Assembly (NCBI GenBank): GCA_000803105.1
Contig: JTDA01000016.1
Span: forward strand, 44,985 to 108,984
Reading direction: 5' to 3'
DNA: 64,000 nucleotides
Origin: Coprobacter secundus
GTDB taxonomy: Bacteria > Bacteroidota > Bacteroidia > Bacteroidales > Coprobacteraceae
Shown: piece after piece, positions 60,743 through 64,000 of the stretch
Layout of the letters: every line of letters starts with the position of its first letter
How positions within the stretch are numbered: position 1 is the first letter of the stretch
Position numbers and translations under genes: made by a program
The notes under the pieces: generated by a model
The model's database searches: none
What the model was told of the DNA's origin: nothing
The model's input: only the letters and a program-made list of their open reading frames with translations

Positions 60743-63700
60743 TTATCATTAATTGATGTCAAATCATCAGAAAAAACACATTTAAATTTTGTCACATTTC
60801 CTGAATGGTCAGTTATAACCAGTTCATCATTTTCTTGTATAAAATATGACATACTATTCAAACTATATGACATATTACCTTCAAAAGAAATATTTCCTAA
60901 AAACTTTTCCGTAGTAAGATTCTGTACATTTTCTTCTGAATTCAAAATCTTTATTTGCTTATTCTCAAAATCTATAACGTATTCGTCTGATTCGATAATC
61001 CATCCGAATACTTCTATTTCATATAAAGAAGGATAAGCAGTAGAAGCATTACCACCGATAACCTCGACTTTTACAAATCGACTTTTGCTTTTCAAATTGT
61101 CGGAGATGGTATTTGACTGATTGTTAGTAGAACGATCTACTTCTGTAACAAAGTTTTTTCTATTGTCTGCTGTCTTCACATAATATTGATAAGTTCTGGT
61201 TCCATTAGGGTTATACCAATGAATAGTAATCTTATTTAAGATATATTCCTTTCCTAAATCAATTTCAAGCCAATGAGCATTCTTGTCTTTCGATGCCCAA
61301 CGTGTAGTATAATCTCCGTCTACAGCATAACGCGCCAAGTTGTTTTCATTTATCTGTTCCGAATCGGTCGTTATGGGTTTATTTAAAGCTATATGACCGG
61401 AAACGAACTCATATATGGCCTTGTTTTTTTTATCTTCAGATGTTACTATTACTTTCATTCCGATACTAATAAATCCTTCTGTCACAAGAGTCTCTCCATC
61501 AGACTCAACAATAATAAAAGTCGCGCCATCAAGAGCCTGCAGGTAGGTATCGATATTTTTTACAGGAATATTTTCCTCAAATACGATTCTTTTGTTATCT
61601 ATATCCACAACAAGTTTGTCAGATTGTAAATTTGTCGTTGTCCCAGCTATTTTAGTCCATATAACTTCATCTGAATACTCTTCTTTATTTTTAATTCCTA
61701 TTACCTTGATTTTGTTTTCTGAGCCCGACAAGAGTTCGATATTATCCCATTTAAAAAATCCACATTGAACATCTTTTGATAGTTTTTTCCCTTTTGATGC
61801 ACCATTTACAAAAAGTTCTACCGATTCACAATTAGAATAAATATTTACGGGAGTAATCGTTTCTTCTCGTTCGGTATACCTTCGGCTCGTAATATACACA
61901 AACGGATCATCGCTCCAATTTGCTTTATAAGCATAATAACTGTCTTTTTTCACTTTGCGGTCATAGGTAACCAAGCCTTTATCATTCGTACCAGGTTGAT
62001 CCCCTTCATTTCTTCCGTCCGAAGCAAAATCGAACATATTCCACAAAAAGGTTCCCCAAACAAAATTTCGTGTAGAAATATCTACAATGGCTTGTTCATG
62101 AACTTTATTTTGATATTCTTCTGGATGAAATTTTCCTCCATTTGTTACCGGTTTTGAAGGGTTTATTTCATGGTGATAAATACTACCACCAGCTCCGTAT
62201 TCTGAAAGTGCAGTAGGGCGAGATTCTGAATTTTTGAAATCATCCAACTTGCTACTAAAAAGAGGATTTTGTACGTACCATCCTGGATAGTAGTTCCAAG
62301 CAAAAACGTCCGAATCCCAATTTCTTGCAGTATAGTGATTGGTAGCTTGAACTGTTAGGCGGGTAGGATCTTCAATTTGGGCTAATTCGTTTAATTCTTT
62401 CATTAATCCCCTCATATGTGTATCGTGTTGCTCTCGGATTTCGTTTTGCAATCCCCAAAAAAAGACAGACGGACGATTATAGTGTTGACGAATTAATTCT
62501 CTCAACTGAGTTTTAGTAATGTCATTAAATGTTGCAGCAGTTCCAGGGCGATCTACAAGTGGTATTTCTGTCCAAACTGCTAATCCATATCGGTCACATA
62601 AATCATAGATATAAGGATCATGCGGATAATGCGCCAAACGAATAGCGTTTGCCCCCATATCATATATCATTCCGAAATCTTCATTTTGTTCCTTGCTGGT
62701 AACAGCATACCCCATGTTATATCGGTCTTGATGCTTCCCGACGCCACGTAAAGGATACAAATTGCCATTTAAAAAAAATCCATCTTTTGTTACAGAATAG
62801 TATCTAAAACCGACGTATTCTGATACAGCATCTATTATATTTTCACCTTCGGTAATCTCTAAATCTACAAGGTAGCGATAAGGATCTTTCTTTCCATTCC
62901 ACAAATGTGGATTTTCAACTGTTACTTTTTCTTTAAATTGATATGAACTTCCAGGCTCTATTGCTACTGTCTTGTTCACTTTTTTTATTTCTTTGCCACC
63001 TGGACACATCGCGTTTACATCAAACGCTGGATTAGGAACATCCTCTATAGTTGTAAAATTATCAGGATTTCTCAATATTCCATTGATTGTAATAGTTTTA
63101 GTTTCTGAAGAATTATTCAATATTTTGGCTCTTATCTCTAAATCGGCACTTGCTTCACTAACATTGGTAGGAGTCAAGTAGAGTCCGGAAGAACCACAAT
63201 CCATCAAATCAATATGTACAGGGTCTACTACAATTAAAGAGACATCCCTATATAAACCGCCTAAAACAGAAAAGTCTCCACCTAAAGGTATGATTTCTTC
63301 TGATAATCTATTATCTACTTTTACAGCAATAATATTATTCCCTTGCTGCATTTGAGCAGTAATATCAAAACGAAAAGCCGTATAACCACCCTTATGATTT
63401 CCTACAGATTTGCCATTTACGAAACACTCAGCTTGTAGACAAGCTCCTAAAAATTCAATATAAAGCTTCTTTCCTTGAAAAGAATCATTCCAAGGCAAAG
63501 ATTTTCTATACCATCCAATAGTACGTAAGTAATTATTACCACCATCCTGAGCATCAGTACTATTCCATGTATGTGGAATATTTACAGTAGTCCATGTCTC
63601 ATCTGCATAATCAACTGAAGCTGGAGCATCGGTAAGTATTTTAGTTTGAAACTTCCAGTTGGTGTTAAGATTGATTCTCCATCGTATTTCATTGGCAAAC

Positions 63701-63750
63701 ACAAATTGACAACAAATGAAAATACTGAATAGTAAAATAAATTTTCTCAT
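60718..63750 (-). CDS. glycoside hydrolase family 2 (beta-galactosidase-like) with discoidin domain
   Basis: Secreted glycosidase of 1010 residues in frame 0. A signal peptide (MRKFILLFSIFICCQFVFA) precedes the GH2 sugar-binding jelly roll (about 25-190, NIPHTWNSTDAQDGGNNYLR), the Ig-like domain, and the TIM barrel. GVGKHQDRYNMGYAV, GANAIRLAHYPHDPYIYDLCD, the acid/base glutamate in FFWGLQNEIREQ and the nucleophile glutamate in ALSEYGAGGS are all present. A DUF4982-type strand region and an F5/8 type C (discoidin) domain follow (about 790-930, LARYAVDGDYTTRWASKD, HWLEIDLGKEY). The frame ends KKKKVHFK; the sorting tail lies in -1 frame. Substrate probably a beta-galactoside. Confidence 0.92.
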   Translation of the reverse strand: MRKFILLFSIFICCQFVFANEIRWRINLNTNWKFQTKILTDAPASVDYADETWTTVNIPHTWNSTDAQDGGNNYLRTIGWYRKSLPWNDSFQGKKLYIEFLGACLQAECFVNGKSVGNHKGGYTAFRFDITAQMQQGNNIIAVKVDNRLSEEIIPLGGDFSVLGGLYRDVSLIVVDPVHIDLMDCGSSGLYLTPTNVSEASADLEIRAKILNNSSETKTITINGILRNPDNFTTIEDVPNPAFDVNAMCPGGKEIKKVNKTVAIEPGSSYQFKEKVTVENPHLWNGKKDPYRYLVDLEITEGENIIDAVSEYVGFRYYSVTKDGFFLNGNLYPLRGVGKHQDRYNMGYAVTSKEQNEDFGMIYDMGANAIRLAHYPHDPYIYDLCDRYGLAVWTEIPLVDRPGTAATFNDITKTQLRELIRQHYNRPSVFFWGLQNEIREQHDTHMRGLMKELNELAQIEDPTRLTVQATNHYTARNWDSDVFAWNYYPGWYVQNPLFSSKLDDFKNSESRPTALSEYGAGGSIYHHEINPSKPVTNGGKFHPEEYQNKVHEQAIVDISTRNFVWGTFLWNMFDFASDGRNEGDQPGTNDKGLVTYDRKVKKDSYYAYKANWSDDPFVYITSRRYTEREETITPVNIYSNCESVELFVNGASKGKKLSKDVQCGFFKWDNIELLSGSENKIKVIGIKNKEEYSDEVIWTKIAGTTTNLQSDKLVVDIDNKRIVFEENIPVKNIDTYLQALDGATFIIVESDGETLVTEGFISIGMKVIVTSEDKKNKAIYEFVSGHIALNKPITTDSEQINENNLARYAVDGDYTTRWASKDKNAHWLEIDLGKEYILNKITIHWYNPNGTRTYQYYVKTADNRKNFVTEVDRSTNNQSNTISDNLKSKSRFVKVEVIGGNASTAYPSLYEIEVFGWIIESDEYVIDFENKQIKILNSEENVQNLTTEKFLGNISFEGNMSYSLNSMSYFIQENDELVITDHSGNVTKFKCVFSDDLTSINDKKKKVHFK

Positions 63751-64000
63751 AAATAACTAATTATAGATAAAATACTCTTTAAAAACGTCAGATTTTACAA
63801 ATAATAATACCAACGGAAAACATATTATTTACTCAAAAAGGTAAGTAAGAAAACTTTTGTTGATAATGAGTTTTTATATTCCCTAACAGACTTCTTTCAT
63901 GGCCATATTTATTATTCAAATAGAACTTGCTAGATAACTATCTGATTATATATTTACAACTGACACAAATGTATCATATTAAATAAAAAAAATATAAATT
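63751..64000. other. upstream region of the GH2 gene, no gene seen
   Basis: 250 AT-rich bases to the right window edge without a plausible ORF, tRNA or strong hairpin. It contains one exact -7 element for the minus strand at 63966-63973. Confidence 0.6.
63966..63973 (-). promoter_or_regulatory. possible -7 promoter element for the GH2 gene
   Basis: Minus strand TACATTTG (TAnnTTTG), 216 bases before the GH2 ATG, implying a long leader; no -33 TTG was found. Confidence 0.35.

Overview
The window is AT-rich chromosomal DNA of a Bacteroidota bacterium, most likely an anaerobic gut-type Bacteroidales. Reasons: many promoters fit the Bacteroidota -7 consensus TAnnTTTG; start codons rarely carry a strong Shine-Dalgarno; and the families are Bacteroidota-typical (DAHP synthase-chorismate mutase fusion, DUF4293, DUF4861, type IX secretion tails, OprP-type porin, SusD-free carbohydrate genes). 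The type IX tails together with a respiratory NiFe hydrogenase would suit Barnesiellaceae/Porphyromonadaceae relatives, but the genus is inference. No tRNA, rRNA, CRISPR array, insertion sequence or prophage was seen.

Layout. 1-490: start of dxs (runs off the left edge). 875-5212: a four-gene Phe/Tyr biosynthesis operon on the minus strand (pheA, aminotransferase, DAHP synthase/chorismate mutase, prephenate dehydrogenase). Its 340-base leader holds two complete tandem attenuators, each with its own Phe/Tyr-rich leader peptide and terminator; this is the most striking regulatory structure in the window. 5339-11578: small accessory genes (acidic protein, NmrA-like reductase, flavodoxin-like quinone reductase, META lipoprotein, CvfB-like RNA-binding protein with a broken frame, LRR protein, lipoprotein). 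11687-39312: mostly housekeeping (AsmA, pgk, pyrF, prfA, lon, trmN6, K+/H+ antiporter, gnd-zwf-pgl oxidative pentose phosphate operon, trmD, ligA, dapA, uvrA, an envelope-stress-like YtxH/holin-X operon, a TlpA-like lipoprotein, prmA).

39318-43557: LacI regulator followed by kduI-kduD-DUF4861 for unsaturated uronate catabolism; a near-palindromic LacI-type operator sits directly on the start region of the kdu promoter. 43581-45883: ndh and mtgA. 45901-56627: a complete membrane-bound uptake NiFe hydrogenase locus. One arm (minus) runs hypC-hypD-hypE-small subunit-large subunit-cytochrome b-maturation protease; the divergent arm (plus) runs hypF-hypA-hypB-methyltransferase. 56736-63750: OprP porin, a secreted GLUG-repeat protein built from a 1008-base tandem duplication, and a GH2 glycosidase with discoidin domain.

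Two genes, the CvfB-like gene (8424) and the GH2 gene (63750), stop early, and in both the missing conserved C-terminus lies in the -1 frame immediately after an in-phase A AAA AAG heptamer. This is either recoding by ribosomal slippage or single-base homopolymer loss (mutation or sequencing error); sequence alone cannot decide.
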